NCBI GenBank assembly: GCA_028583415.1
Contig: CM053270.1
Location: 50,236,663 to 50,300,662, forward strand
Direction of reading: 5' to 3'
DNA from: Protea cynaroides
Lineage: Eukaryota > Streptophyta > Magnoliopsida > Proteales > Proteaceae
DNA length: 64,000 nucleotides
A program made the translations under genes and the position numbers. The notes below the pieces were generated by a model. The model saw only the letters and a program-made list of their open reading frames with translations. It was not told where the DNA came from and searched no databases. Within the stretch, counting starts at the first letter, position 1, and every line of letters starts with the position of its first letter. Below, in pieces: positions 31,777 to 43,912 of the stretch.

Positions 31777-34086
31777 TGTAAGACCCGTATCAAACTAACC
31801 GGTCTTACCACCTTGTACCAGGTCTACCTATCATGGTCGAGCCAAGTGGACTAAGTGCGTGAAGAAAATCACAAGACCATGTATGAAATTGACCCAAAAA
31901 TAGTAAATTTGAGGGTAGGGTCGCATGCCTAAACAGGTAGGTCGACCCCACCTCAACAGAGTCCAACCCATGACTTTTCAGTCCTAGGGTCGGACGACTT
32001 GAGACCCTAGGGTCGACGGATCCTGCGACCCTAGCGTCGACCCTGATGACAGATTGAAACCGTAATTAGAAAATTTTCCTAATTTCAATGGGATGCTTTC
32101 CTAATCTTGATGGGACTTATTTTGAGAGATTTTCCTCTATAAATAGGACGTCCCTTAACCTCTTTTACTCCTTTTGAAACCCTAATTGAAAGTGAGAGAA
32201 AGAGAAGAGAAGGAGAAGAGAAGGAGAATTGGAGAAGAAGACTAAGGAGAAGAAATTCAGAGAAATCTCTGAATCTCAGCAACCCTAAGGTATGAATACA
32301 TTCTCCATGAATTATGTAAAGACCCTAGAATAGTTTATGAAGAGGGTAGGATCTAGGAGAAACCCAAATCATCCATCCATGAATAAATTCCAATGGAATC
32401 CATAGAGAAAATCATTGTAAACAAAGTAAAGTGTGTAACTTGGAGTTTTGAGCCATAGAATAATCATAGAATAAACTATAAAAGTAAGTCAAATGATTCA
32501 AACATGAAAGAATGGACTGTAGAATGAAAGGTCGACTCAAACTACGTATGGTAGCACGTAGGGTCGATTGGTAACCGACCCTACTAGACTACAGGATCGA
32601 CCCCATGCTCTCGGGAAGTCCAGGGAGGCTGTGGTCGCATCTAGGGTCAATGGATAACCGACCCTATGACCGACCCTACACCCTGGGGTCTCAGAAAACT
32701 GCTACCCTACCTGCGACCCTAGCTATACAGCAAGCTTAAAATTGTTGGAATTAATTCTAATTAAAATTTATCGACTTGTTAGGTTCTCCTAGTGATATAA
32801 AAGTGATTCTTAAAGCTTGAAAGATGATCTATACTCAATCAAAGGTGAGGGAACAAGACCTAAACTAATTGGCTAATAATAAATTATTTTCGTTTATTGA
32901 GTCCAATACCATGTATGATGCTATGATTGTATGATTGTAATGTGCATATTACATGTCATCTACTATTCCTGTTATTACTGTTCATGCATATTTAATTCAG
33001 TTTATTTACAACATGATGATGATGATGATGCTAGGAATAGGCATGTGAATGTTTGTGTATGGTTAGTGTACTTGATGCGAGTGGGGCATCAGGGGAAGTG
33101 TGATGCGGTGCGGTCCTAAGCACTTTAGCCCTATCTCTACTCAAGTCTTGTCCACTGACATCGTCGTATTGCCATTACCTTAGCAGAACTATTACGTCGT
33201 AGGGCATTAGGGGAGGTGGTCTCGGACCGTGTAGTCTCTGACTTTGTCGGGGGGCCTTAGCTCTATCTCTATGGACGTATTGAGGGATGCTAGAGTGAGG
33301 CCTTGGATACAATGTTTGACATTAGATTGGTTAGTTGCGAGCCCAGTTTGCAAGCCCTCGCCAACAGGGGCTTACATGTTGGTATGGGTAGAGCATCAGG
33401 GGAAGTGTGATGCGGTGCGGTCCTAAGCACTTTAGCTCTATCTCTATTCCATGGTGGGGTGGATGTGGACGAAAATGGTGTTTGATCCATTGGGTGGGCT
33501 TACACACCCTGTGTATTGAGGCGAGGCGGGCACCGAACCTTTCTATAGCACATTGCAAACTTATATACCAGACCGCAGATATGAATTGAATGCATGCATA
33601 TGTTTGTTGCATTGTTTTGTTTGTTCACTGAGCCGTGATGTGTGCTCACCCTTTTCGAATTTGAATATTTTTAGTTGATGATGCAGGTATGACCATGGAA
33701 GATTATATGAGTGCTCCTGCATTTGGGCATGTTGTGGCGATGGACGCAGAAGATATAATGGAGACGCATGATTTCTTCATGCGAATGCAACTCATGCGTT
33801 TTCGATTAGATTTTATTTGGATTATTGAATAAATGTAATTGATTATTTTATTTACTTATGTCTCAGTCAATAACAGATAATTGGTATTTTATTTATGATT
33901 ATCACATTTAGATTCTCAGTTCATTTAATATTTAAGACTTCCACTATTGTGTATTTACTCTGATTATGGTTGTGGATGTGTATGGTTTAAACAAACGGAC
34001 ACGGCCTATTTGAGATCCTGGTTGAACCGTTGGTTTATTAGCGGTTCATCACACCATTCTCAACAGTGCGAAATTGGGGTGTGACA
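31777..34086 (+). mobile_element. Solo gypsy LTR (family D) nested in copia LTR a
   Basis: The 2310-bp sequence starts TGTAAGACCC and ends GTGTGACA. The flanks CTTAT (31772-31776) and CTAAT (34087-34091) form a TSD with one mismatch. The TATA box is CTATAAATAGG near 32137. Palindromic GACCCTAGGGTCG clusters lie at 31910-32045 and 32530-32725. Confidence 0.88.
32783..33809 (+). pseudogene. Relic of the LTR microprotein frame, family D
   Basis: The final exon follows GATGCAG (33686) and reads GMTMEDYMSAPAFGHVVAMD, then an acidic segment. A one-base insertion before the Cys tail (TGATTTCTTCATGCGAATGC) breaks the frame. The upstream exon 32783-32844 keeps acceptor TTGTTAG and donor AAAG/GTGAGG but is 62 nt, out of phase, with a stop. 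Confidence 0.35.
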
Positions 34087-37017
34087 CTAATAGAATTGCC
34101 CTACAATGAAACCTACAGACTAGATAGGTATTCAATTTTTTTCTTCCACCTATGCTAACATACAATGCATAGAAAACGATAAAAAGATAGGGAATGAGAA
34201 AATCTCACAATCAATTGTTTTTGAATGGCCAGTAATATTTTTGGAACTCCACACTGCTCTCAATATTCTTCAACTGCCTTCAATGATTGTAGAACTCAAT
34301 TCATAGAGCATACCTTGCTCACAGGCTTTCAATCTCTTCCACATAACTCATAATCACTATGAATGTAGAAATAAAAGCTCTACCAACCTCTCATAGGGAT
34401 CTGGCACTTAGTTGGTGATTGAATATCCCACAGGGCACAAAACTCTAGAAAATCCCTTTATCTCCCTTCAAAATGCTGTTTTTGATTTTTCTCTACGTTT
34501 TTTCAACTCCCAACACTGCCCAATGAATAGAGGAGCCAAAAATATGGAAACTGTGAATTGAACGGACTGATTTGAAGCTCGGATGAAGAAGTTATGTCGG
34601 TTTGAAGTTTAGCCAATGAGATTATTCTAAAAAGAATCTTTTCAATCATAATCGTGCACCTGCGCTGCACGAAATCGCCGCCACCGATGCCTTGCTGCGT
34701 TGAGAATCTTCTTTGGCGCCTGTCAGATCATCTGTAAAAAGGCAGGATTTGATATCCGCCATTAGATCTAGTTAGACCACGTCAACGACAATTGGCGCGG
34801 ACGATCGCCCTTCGATCAGGATCCTCTAGCCTTCGCACTATACGTGCGCAACACCAAATCAAGGGCATTCTTCATAACACATGGTGCACCATTTAATCTT
34901 GCAATCGGCCAATGAGGGAGTGAGCGATGTAATCTAGACGCGATCTCCGACATACACGTGATCCTGTAACTTTGAAGGCCGTCCGATCGGAATTTCACAT
35001 AATTGGCTTCATCTGAATTGTCGATTTTGGATCTTCTTCATATTTCTTTTCCTAAAATGTCCCCAACAAACCAAGAAAGCACCTCTGTACCCAATTTCTC
35101 ATTTAACAAAACCTATACAGGAACTTTTTGTCCGAGAGGTGCTTCTCTCTAAGATTTTTATCGAATACCTTCTCTCTCTCTCTCTAGAAACCTCATCAAA
35201 CAGGTTATGGGCACTTGCTGGGGGAGGGGCTAGGGGCCATATGCGGCTTGTTGCTGCAGTTGTGCGTGGCACAGGGCCTAAGGCTACTGCCCAGCCTTGG
35301 CTGGGTAACACCTACTGGTGCTGCAGGCCTCGGCTATGGTGCTGCTGGTTGCCACTGTCATGCTAGCTGTGTGGCCTTGCTGTGCCGTGGGCTGCCGTGT
35401 TGGCATGCCACCTTGCCACCACACCTGTGGGTCCCACCCATAATCTCTCTCCTCTTTCTCTTTATAGTTTCTCTCTCTTAATCTCTCTCAACATTAGAAT
35501 TACTATCACATCAATAGAAACATTGTCACATCACTAGAAACACTGTCAGATCATTGCACTCTCTCTCCTATATAGACACTCTCTCTCCTCATTTCTTTGA
35601 CTATATGCTCACTATCACTTACCACATATGCCAAGTTGCCAACAATGATAACACAAAGTCCAACAATCTCCTCCTTTGGAATTGTTGGCAACTCACTCTG
35701 CGCATGCAATCTTTCTCCCCCTTTGACAACAAGTACAAAGGGACACGCCACATAGGAGTACCCACTGCATCTTCTTAATCAAATGGGCTCAAAAAAAAAA
35801 AAAAATAGATCATCATATCAACACGTAAAAACATCACAGGACTTCCCCTGAGTCCTACATAAGGAGAAGAAGGATAACAAGCATACACCACTCAACATAT
35901 AAATACCAAAGAACTCCCCCTAAGTCCAACATAGGGAGCAATATAAGTAAAACAACCACACACTGCTCCCCCTCACTCCAAGCACCTCATTGATTGGTAA
36001 GGATGGTCATGCATTAATCATCACCACTCTTTATCAGAGTGTATAAGTTTCTTGGGGTTCTCTATCCTAAAGCCACAGTCTTGCCATTGTCAACTCTTTT
36101 AATCTCACATCCCTGATTGTTAAAGATCACTTCATGCCCTCTATTACAAATCTGACTAATGCTAAGAACGTTGTGCTTGAGCCCTGACACATAAAGAACA
36201 TCATTGAGTTTCACCTTTCCATTGTTGATGCTGATAGAACCCTTTCTAGTTACCTTAGCCTCATTATTGTTTCCAAACTTCACTGTACCTCCCTCATACT
36301 ACTGAAGCTCCTGAAACATTTTCTTGTCACTTATTATGTGACTAAAACATCCACTATCAAGAATCCATGGTGTAGAACTGTCTTGTGCCTTGAAAGCTAT
36401 CTGAACAACCAAAGAACTATTCTTCTTAACCCAAACTCTCTTATTTGATTGTGATATTTCATCTTGCTTCTGCCTTGGAACCTTGCTTCTAGTTCTGTCA
36501 TGCTATCTCTGTGGAGGACATAAGGGGAAAGATGGTCCTACAATTCTTTGTTATATGTCCAAAGTTGTGACAATTGTAGCACTTAACAAAATTCTCTTCA
36601 AAGGGAACAAATTAATTTCTACTTTCAAATATGACTTTTCTCATGTTGAATTTGCAAGTGGCTATCTTGTGTCCATAGGCATTTCATTTACAACAATATC
36701 CTTGAAAATAAGTTCTTGGCCTAGAAGGTTCCATGTACATCATCTGTCTCTGTGGTGTACTAAAATAATTTTCTCCATAGAAATTACTTTGCTTCACTCT
36801 CCAGCCTTGCTTTGCATTATTAGTCTTAGGAATAGGGAATTGATTTTCTTCTTGAACATAAACCATAGGGTCCTTGCCCTTTCCACTCTCTTTCACAAAA
36901 GAGATGAGACATTTCCCTTTTGAATTTGTACTATTGGAAGTCTCTCCTTTATCAAAACCAAGACCAAATTTAATGTTGGAAGGTCTTTGAGAATTTATAA
37001 TGTCATCTAGCTTGTTG

Positions 37018-39368
37018 TGTAAGACCCGTATCGTACTAACCCGGTCTTACCACCTTGTATCAGGTCTTTCTATCATGGTCGGACCAAGCGGACCAAGTGC
37101 GTGAAGAAACCACAAGGCTAGGTATGAAATTGAACCCAAAATCATCTAATTAGGAGCGTGTGGTCGCATACCTAAAAAGGTGGGGTCGACCACACCTCAG
37201 AATAATGAGACCATTGGAGTTTGGGATGTGTGGTTACAATTTTCGGAAGTGTGGTCGATGGGTTCTGCGACCCCACATGCGACCACACGATGTTATAACA
37301 GACTCCGTGATTAGGAAACCTTCTTAATCTGAAGGGGGTTCTTTTCTAATCAAAGTAGGACTCTATATGGAGGGTTTTCCTCTATATATAGGACGTCCCT
37401 TAGCCTCTTTCATTCTTTTAATTTAAACTAAAAGAGAGAGAAAGAGAGGAAAAGGAAGAGAAGGAGAATTGAAGAGGAAGACTAAGAGAAGGAATTTCAG
37501 AGAAAGCTCTAATTCTTTAACAAGTTTAAGGTATGAAAACATCCCCTACATCAGTTGAATGCCTAGAATAGATAATAGAGGAGATAGTGATTCAAAGTAA
37601 GATCTAAATCCTAAGACCATGGATAAAACTCTAAGGGATCCTTGGAGAATGGATTAAAGTGAAGAATTATGTAAAAGTGTGAATTTTAAGTCATAAAACA
37701 ATCATAGGAAGGCATAATGATAGGCCAAGGAATCAAGACATGAAAGTATTAGATTAAGAATGAAAAGTCGACCAGTACTCGTGGGGTCGCAGTTTGATGG
37801 ACCACACAAGGCACATATGTTCAATTACACACCCTCGGGAAGGTTCCAGGGAGGGTGTGGTCGCATGTGTGTGGTCGCATGATATGCGACCACACTTATC
37901 GACCCCCACACCCTGTGGTCGCAGAAACTGAGACCACAGGTGCAGCCACACCTACGACCACTCAGCTTCTGGAGGCCTAACTGATTCCAGATGGGACATT
38001 TAAACACTGTAATTAATGAATATGAACTCTAACTTAGAATCCATAAATTTATTAGGTTTTCAAGTGGTCCAAAAGTGATTTATAAAGCTTGGAAGAGGAA
38101 CAACCATCGATCAAATGTGAGGGAACAAGACCTAAAATAATTGGATAATAATAAACTGTTTACTTTATTGAGTCCAATGCCATGATTGATTCTATACTTA
38201 TATGCTTGTAATATGCATCTCACATGTCATCCAATATTCCTACTATTACTGTTCATGCATATTTAATTCTATTTATTTATAACATGATGATGACGATGAT
38301 GCTAGGAATAGACATGTGAATGAATGTGTGTGGTTGGTGTGTTGGATGCTAGTGGAGCATCAGGGGGAGGACATGGCATGGTGGTCTTTGACCTCGTCAC
38401 CAGACTCTAGCTTTATCTCTACTCAAGTCTTGCCCACTAACATTGTCGTATCGCCATTACCTTAGCAGAACTATTACATCGTAGGGCATCAGGGGAGGTG
38501 GTCTCGGACCGTGTGGTCTCTATCTCTGCCGGGGGGCCTTAGCTCTATCTCTATGGACGTATTGATGGATGCTGGGGTGAAACCTTGGATACACTGTTTG
38601 GCATTAGGATTGGTTAGTTGCAAGCCCAGTTTGCAAGCCCTCGCCATAGGGGCTTACGTGTTGGTATGGGTAGGGCATCAGGGGAAGTGTTGGCGGTGTT
38701 TGATCCGGACACTTTAGCTCTATCTCTATTCCATTGTGGGTGTATGTGGGATGGCAATGGTATTTGATCTATTAGACGGATTTACACACTTGTGTATAGA
38801 GGTGCGAGGGCCACCAAACTTTTCTATAGCACATTGCAAACTTAAAAATCAGACCAAAGATATGAATTGAATGCATGCATATGTTTGTTGCATTATTTTG
38901 TTTTCTCACTGAGCCATGATGTGTGCTCACCCTTTCGGTGTCGAATATTTTTAGTTCTTGATGCAAGTCCTACTGTGGAAGATCACATGAACATGTTGAT
39001 GAATGGATATGTTGCGGCAATGGACGTGGAAGCTATGAAAGAGGCACATGATCCGTCGTGTGAATGCAACTCTTGTGTTTTTTATTAGCTTAGTTGTTTA
39101 GTTATTGGAACATGTAATTGATTATTCTATTTTATTTTATGTCTTGAGGCATATTGGAGATAATTGGATACTTAATTATGCTATCACTGTCAGATACTTA
39201 ATTCATTAGTATTAAAAACTTCCGCTATCATTTATTTACTCTGATTTTGCTTGTGGAATGTATCTAGTTTAATCGAATGAACACGACCTATACGAGATCC
39301 TGGTTGAACCATTGGTCTATAGATGGTTGATCACACCATTCTGGTTGGTTCAGAATTGGGGTGTGACA
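37018..39368 (+). mobile_element. Solo gypsy LTR (family C) nested in copia unit 1
   Basis: The 2351-bp sequence starts TGTAAGACCCG and ends GTGTGACA. A perfect TSD TGTTG is at 37013-37017 and 39369-39373. The TATA is CTATATATAGG near 37382. Palindromic GTGGTCGCA/TGCGACCAC clusters lie at 37160-37290 and 37770-37965. It sits at the same position in copia as the family C LTR of unit 2. Confidence 0.92.
38056..39088 (+). CDS. Candidate spliced LTR-encoded microprotein, family C copy 1
   Basis: The final exon 38968-39088 follows GATGCAAG. With the split codon it encodes SPTVEDHMNMLMNGYVAAMD, an acidic stretch and the tail SCECNSCVFY, then TAG (40 codons). The upstream exon 38056-38116 is 61 nt, one base longer than in families A and B, and the downstream acceptor is shifted by one base (GCAAG/T instead of GCAG/GT), so the joint phase is kept. 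The donor here is damaged (AAAT/GTGAGG), and an in-frame TGA is present at a possible former CGA. This copy is probably inactive. Confidence 0.38.
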
Positions 39369-40906
39369 TGTTGTTACTAAGGTGCACTGGAATGTTACTT
39401 AGCTCATCAGGTTGAGTAAATTTTTGTTGTTTCTCAAGCTCTTCTTCTTCAAACTCAATCACTTTTGCCTTCAGAATTGTAAATTCCTTATCGTACTCTT
39501 TACATTTTCAAGTCATTGATTGTTCTTCTAGTTGTGCTTTCAAAGCTACATTCTCTTTCATTAATCTGGAATGGTCTGTGATGTCTGTGTGAGCTGAGTC
39601 TTGAGACTATCAATGACTTTCTTTGATTCTTCATCTTGCACACTCAGTTCTTGAATCAACTACTTTTGCTTTTTAACTTCTTTTAAGACAAACTTGTTAT
39701 TTTTTTGTTCCTTGTTGAGTTCCTTCATAGCTGCTAGAAACTCTGCCTCAAAATTTATTTCACCTTCTTCATCACAACTTGAGCTTAATTCTTCATTATC
39801 ATCTTCTTTAATGTTGTTTGAGGTAAATTCTTTATTCTTATTTTCCTCTTGTTCTTCAATGAAAATCATGAACAAAGCCTCACTAGGCTCATCCCTTGAA
39901 ACATCGTCTGAGTCATCATCTGAAGTGTCATAGTTTCTCTTAGAAATAAAGCTTTTTCTCTTAGGTTTATTTTTCTTGAAGCTCTTGGCCTTGTAATTGT
40001 CCTTGCTGTCATTTTTATCATCACTATCAATTTTACTTCTCTTTGGATATTTTGCAGCGAAGTGTCTAACCTTACCATAATTAAAGCATTTAAATGGAAG
40101 TTTATTCTTGTACTTTCTTATACATTTCTTCAATTTCTTAGTGAAGTGAGTTGTGGCATCATCTTCATTTTCTTCCTCATCAGGTTTTTTTAGAGACTTT
40201 TAGTTTCTTCGTGGCCTTGAAAGCTATTTGCTTGTCACTAGTGATTCCTAGATCAACACTCATCTCAAAAGCTGTTAAGGCTCCATGAATCTCATCAATA
40301 GTAACCTGTTCCAAGTCCTTGATCTCTTCAAGAGCTGATACTTTTGACTCAAATTTTAGAGTAAGAGACCTTAAGATTTTTTGACGGACAATATGATCTT
40401 TTAGGTCTTCACCAAGTCCTCTAATGGAATTAACTACTTCATTAACCATGTTCATGTACTGGTCAATGGTTTCATCCTCATCCATCTTCAGGTTCCCAAA
40501 CTGACCTCTGAATGTTTGCAGTTTGACTGTCTTGATCTTCTTGTCATCCTCATATATGTTGAATAATCTATCCCAAACCTCCTTTGCTGTCTTGTAGTCC
40601 ATGACCTTGGATAACTCATTGTTACTCAATCCCCCTTGAATGGAGCTTTTTTATTGTTTTCAAAGTTCTTCGTGTCTACTGCAGTAGGAGCATTCGTGTC
40701 ATGAGGAGTGTAGCCATTCTCAACAAAAGCCCATACATCAAATTTGAGAGACCTTATGTAGATCTTCATTTTCCTCTTTCAGAACACAAAATCTATCCCA
40801 TCAAACAATGGGGGTTTGTGAGAACCTTTCCCTGGAGCCATATCTTTATTATGACCTTCTCATTTGCTGATTAAGAGATCACTGAGCCTGGTGCTCTGAT
40901 ACCAAT

Positions 40907-42561
40907 TGATGAACTTGATATGACACTGAGAGGGGGTGAATCAGTGTCTGAAATTTTTTTGATAATTTTATTGTTGCCCAAAGTTGATGGAGATCTAATT
41001 TTTTACATAGACATAAATGCATGCAAATCTACCTCGCTACAACACAGTGACCAGGTCTACCAGATTTACACACCTACCCTACAAGCCGTTCCACGCATCC
41101 AAAATATATCAAAAAGCAAAACAAAGAACACAAAGATATAACGTGGTTCACCACCATAATGTGTGATGGCTAGTCCACAGATTATTGTCAATGGACTTCG
41201 TATTTACTCAATACTTAGCTTTTAGTCTCTTACAAACAAGGATACTAACCCTAGGTTTTCCTAGCATAAAACTGAGAGGGCGTAACAACGTCAAGATTGA
41301 GGCTATAATAGCCAGTGTCCAGCACCAACTGAACACACAACAAAAGAATATTCTTGGGGCTTATAGAATTTACCTACAATGAAACCCACAGACTAGATAG
41401 GTTTTTTTTTTCCACCTATGTTAGCATACAATGCATAGAAAACTATAAAATGATAGGGAATGAAAAAAATCTCACAATCAATTATTTTTGAATGGCCAGT
41501 AATATTTTTAAAACTCTACATTGCTCTCAGAATTCTTCAACTGCCTTCAATGATTGTAGAACTCAATTCATAGAGCACACCTTGCTCACAAACTTCCAAT
41601 CTCTTCCACAAAACTCATAATCATTATGAATGTAGAAATAAAAACTCTACCAACCTCTCATAGGGATCTGACACTCCATTGTCGTGTAGAAAAGAGGTAG
41701 TTGGTGATTGAACATCCCACAGGATACAAAACCCTAGAAAATCCCTTTGTCTCCCTTCAAAATACTGTTTTCTATTTTTCTCTACATTTTTATGACTCCC
41801 AACACTGCCCAATGAGTGAGTGATGGAATCTAGACGCGATCTCCGACATACACGTGATCCTGAAACTTTGAAGGTCGTCCGATCGGAATTTCACATACTT
41901 GCTTCATCTGAACTGCCGATTTCGGTTCTTCTTCATATTTCTTTTCCTAAAATGTCCCTAACAAACCAAGAAAGCACCTCTGTACCCAATTTCTCATTTA
42001 ACAAATCCTATACAGGAACTTTTTGTCCAAGAGGTGCTTCTCTCTAAGATTTTTATCGAATACCTTCGCTCTCTCTCTAGAAACCTCATCAAACAGGTTA
42101 TGGGCCCTTGCTGGGGGAGGGGCTAGGGGCCCATATGCGACTTGTTGCTGCAGTTGTGCGTGGCACAGGGCCTAAGGCTGCTGCCCAGCCTTGGTTGGGT
42201 GACACCTACTGGTGCTGCAGGCCTCGGCTATGGTGCTGCTGGCTGCCATTGTCATGCTAGCTGGGTGGCCTTGCTGTGCCGTGGGCTGCCGTGTTGGCAT
42301 GCCACATTGCCACCACACCCATGGGTCCCACCCACAGTCTCTCTCCTCTTTCTATTTCTAGTTTCTCTCTCTCTAATCTCTCTCAACATTAGAATTACTA
42401 CCACATCAATAGAAACATTGTCACATCACTAAAAACACTGTCAGATCATTGCACTCTCTCTCCTATATAGATACTATCTCTCCTCATTTCTTTTACTGTA
42501 TGCTCACTATCACTCTGCCACATATGCCAAGTTGCCAACAATGATAACACAAAGTCCAACA
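40907..42561 (-). mobile_element. Copia middle LTR (LTR b), with a 389-bp internal deletion
   Basis: It matches LTR a and LTR c but is only 1655 bp. Relative to LTR a it lacks the segment between CAATGA at 34521 and CAATGA at 34910. The junction (near 41810) keeps one CAATGA, so the deletion ran between 6-bp direct repeats. It is followed at 42562 by the polypurine tract of unit 2. Confidence 0.85.
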
Positions 42562-43912
42562 ATCTCCTCCTTTGGAATTGTTGGCAACTCACTCCGCACA
42601 TGCAATCTTTCTACCCCTTTGACAACAAGTACAAAGGGACACGCCACATAGGAGTACCCACTGCATCTTCTTAATCCAATGGGCCCAAAAAAAATAAACT
42701 GATCATCATATCAACACGTAAAAACATCACAGGACTTCCCCTGAGTCCTACATAAGGAGAAGAAGGATAACAAGCATACACCACTCAACATATAAATACC
42801 AAAGAACTCCCCCTGAGTCCAACATAGGGAGCAAAATAAGTAAAACAACCACACACTGCTCCCCCTCACTCCAAGCACCTCACTACTTGGTAAGGATGGT
42901 CATGCATGAATCGTCAATACTTTTTGGCAGAGTGTATAAGTTTCTTGGGGTTCTCTATCCTAAAGCCACAGTCTTGCCACTGCTAACTCTTTTAATCTCA
43001 CATCCCTGATTGTTGAAGATCACTTCATGCCCTCTATTACAAATCTGACTAATACTAAAAACATTGTGCTTGAGCCCTGACACATAAAGAACATCATGGA
43101 GTTTCACCGTTCCATTGTTGATGCTGATAAAACCCTTTCTAGTTATCTTAGCCTCATTATTGTTTTCAAACTTCACTGTACCTCCATCATACTGCTGAAG
43201 CTCCTGAAAAATTTTCTTGTCACCTATTATGTGACTAAAACATCCACTATCAAAAATCCATGGTGTAGAACTGTCTTGTGCCTTAAAAGTTATCTAAACA
43301 ACCAAAGAACTGTTCTTCTTAACCCAGACTCTCTTATTTGATTGTGATCTTTCATCTTGCTTCTGCCTTGGAACCTTGCTTTTAGTTCTGTCATGCTATC
43401 TCTGTGGAGGAGACATAAGGGGAAAGATGGTCCTACAATTCTTTGCTATATGTCCAAAGTTGTGACAATTATAGCACTTAACAAAATTCTCTTTAAAGGG
43501 AACAAATTAATTTCTACTTTTAAATATGACTTCTCTCATATTGAATTTGCAGGTGGCTATCTTGTGTCCATAGGCGTTGCATTTACATCAATATCCTTGA
43601 AAATAAGTTCTTGGCCTAGAAGATGCCATGTACATCATCTGTCTCTGTGGTGTACTAGGATAATTTCCTCCATAGAAATTACTTTGCTTCACTCTCCAGC
43701 CTTGCTTTGCATTATTAGTCTTAGGAATATGGACTTGATTTTCTTCTTGAACATAAACCATAGGGTCCTTGCCCTTTCCACTCTCTTTCACAAAAGAGAT
43801 GAGACCTTTCCCTTTTGAATTTGCACTATTGGAAGTCTCTCCTTTATCAAAACAAAGACCAAATTTAATGTTGGAAGGTCTTTGAGAATTTATAATGTCA
43901 TCTAGCTTGCTG

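Larger units (their letters stand above)
29184..35665 (-). mobile_element. Copia 3' LTR (LTR a), interrupted by two gypsy solo LTRs
   Basis: The LTR pieces 29184-29569, 31698-31776 and 34092-35665 (about 2.04 kb) match LTR c piece by piece. The high-coordinate end (TGTTGG on minus) abuts the polypurine tract at 35666. Confidence 0.85.
36062..40841 (-). pseudogene. Copia gag (UBN2-type) and protease, unit 1, decayed and interrupted
   Basis: Gag starts at ATG 40841 (MAPGKGSHKP). It has in-frame stops, then a UBN2-type core (KEVWDRLFNIYEDDKKIKTV, FRGQFGNLKMDEDETIDQYM, about 40629-40180). A degenerate CCHC follows (CFNYGKVRHFAAKYP, missing the second and fourth Cys), then an acidic/lysine-rich linker. 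Beyond the nested LTR come two more knuckles (one with a stop; CYNCHNFGHITKNC near 36540-36580) and an aspartic protease (PWILDSGCFSHII near 36330; then LKHNVLSISQICNRGHEVIF). It ends at 36062. Not functional. Confidence 0.82.
35666..40906 (-). mobile_element. Copia internal region, unit 1 (gag-protease only)
   Basis: From the PBS (40893-40904, complement of TGGTATCAGAGC) the internal runs to the polypurine tract at 35666-35680. It is interrupted by a family C solo LTR (37018-39368). The protease frame ends at about 36062 and is followed by about 400 bp without coding before the polypurine tract. The pol domains after protease are missing. Confidence 0.82.
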
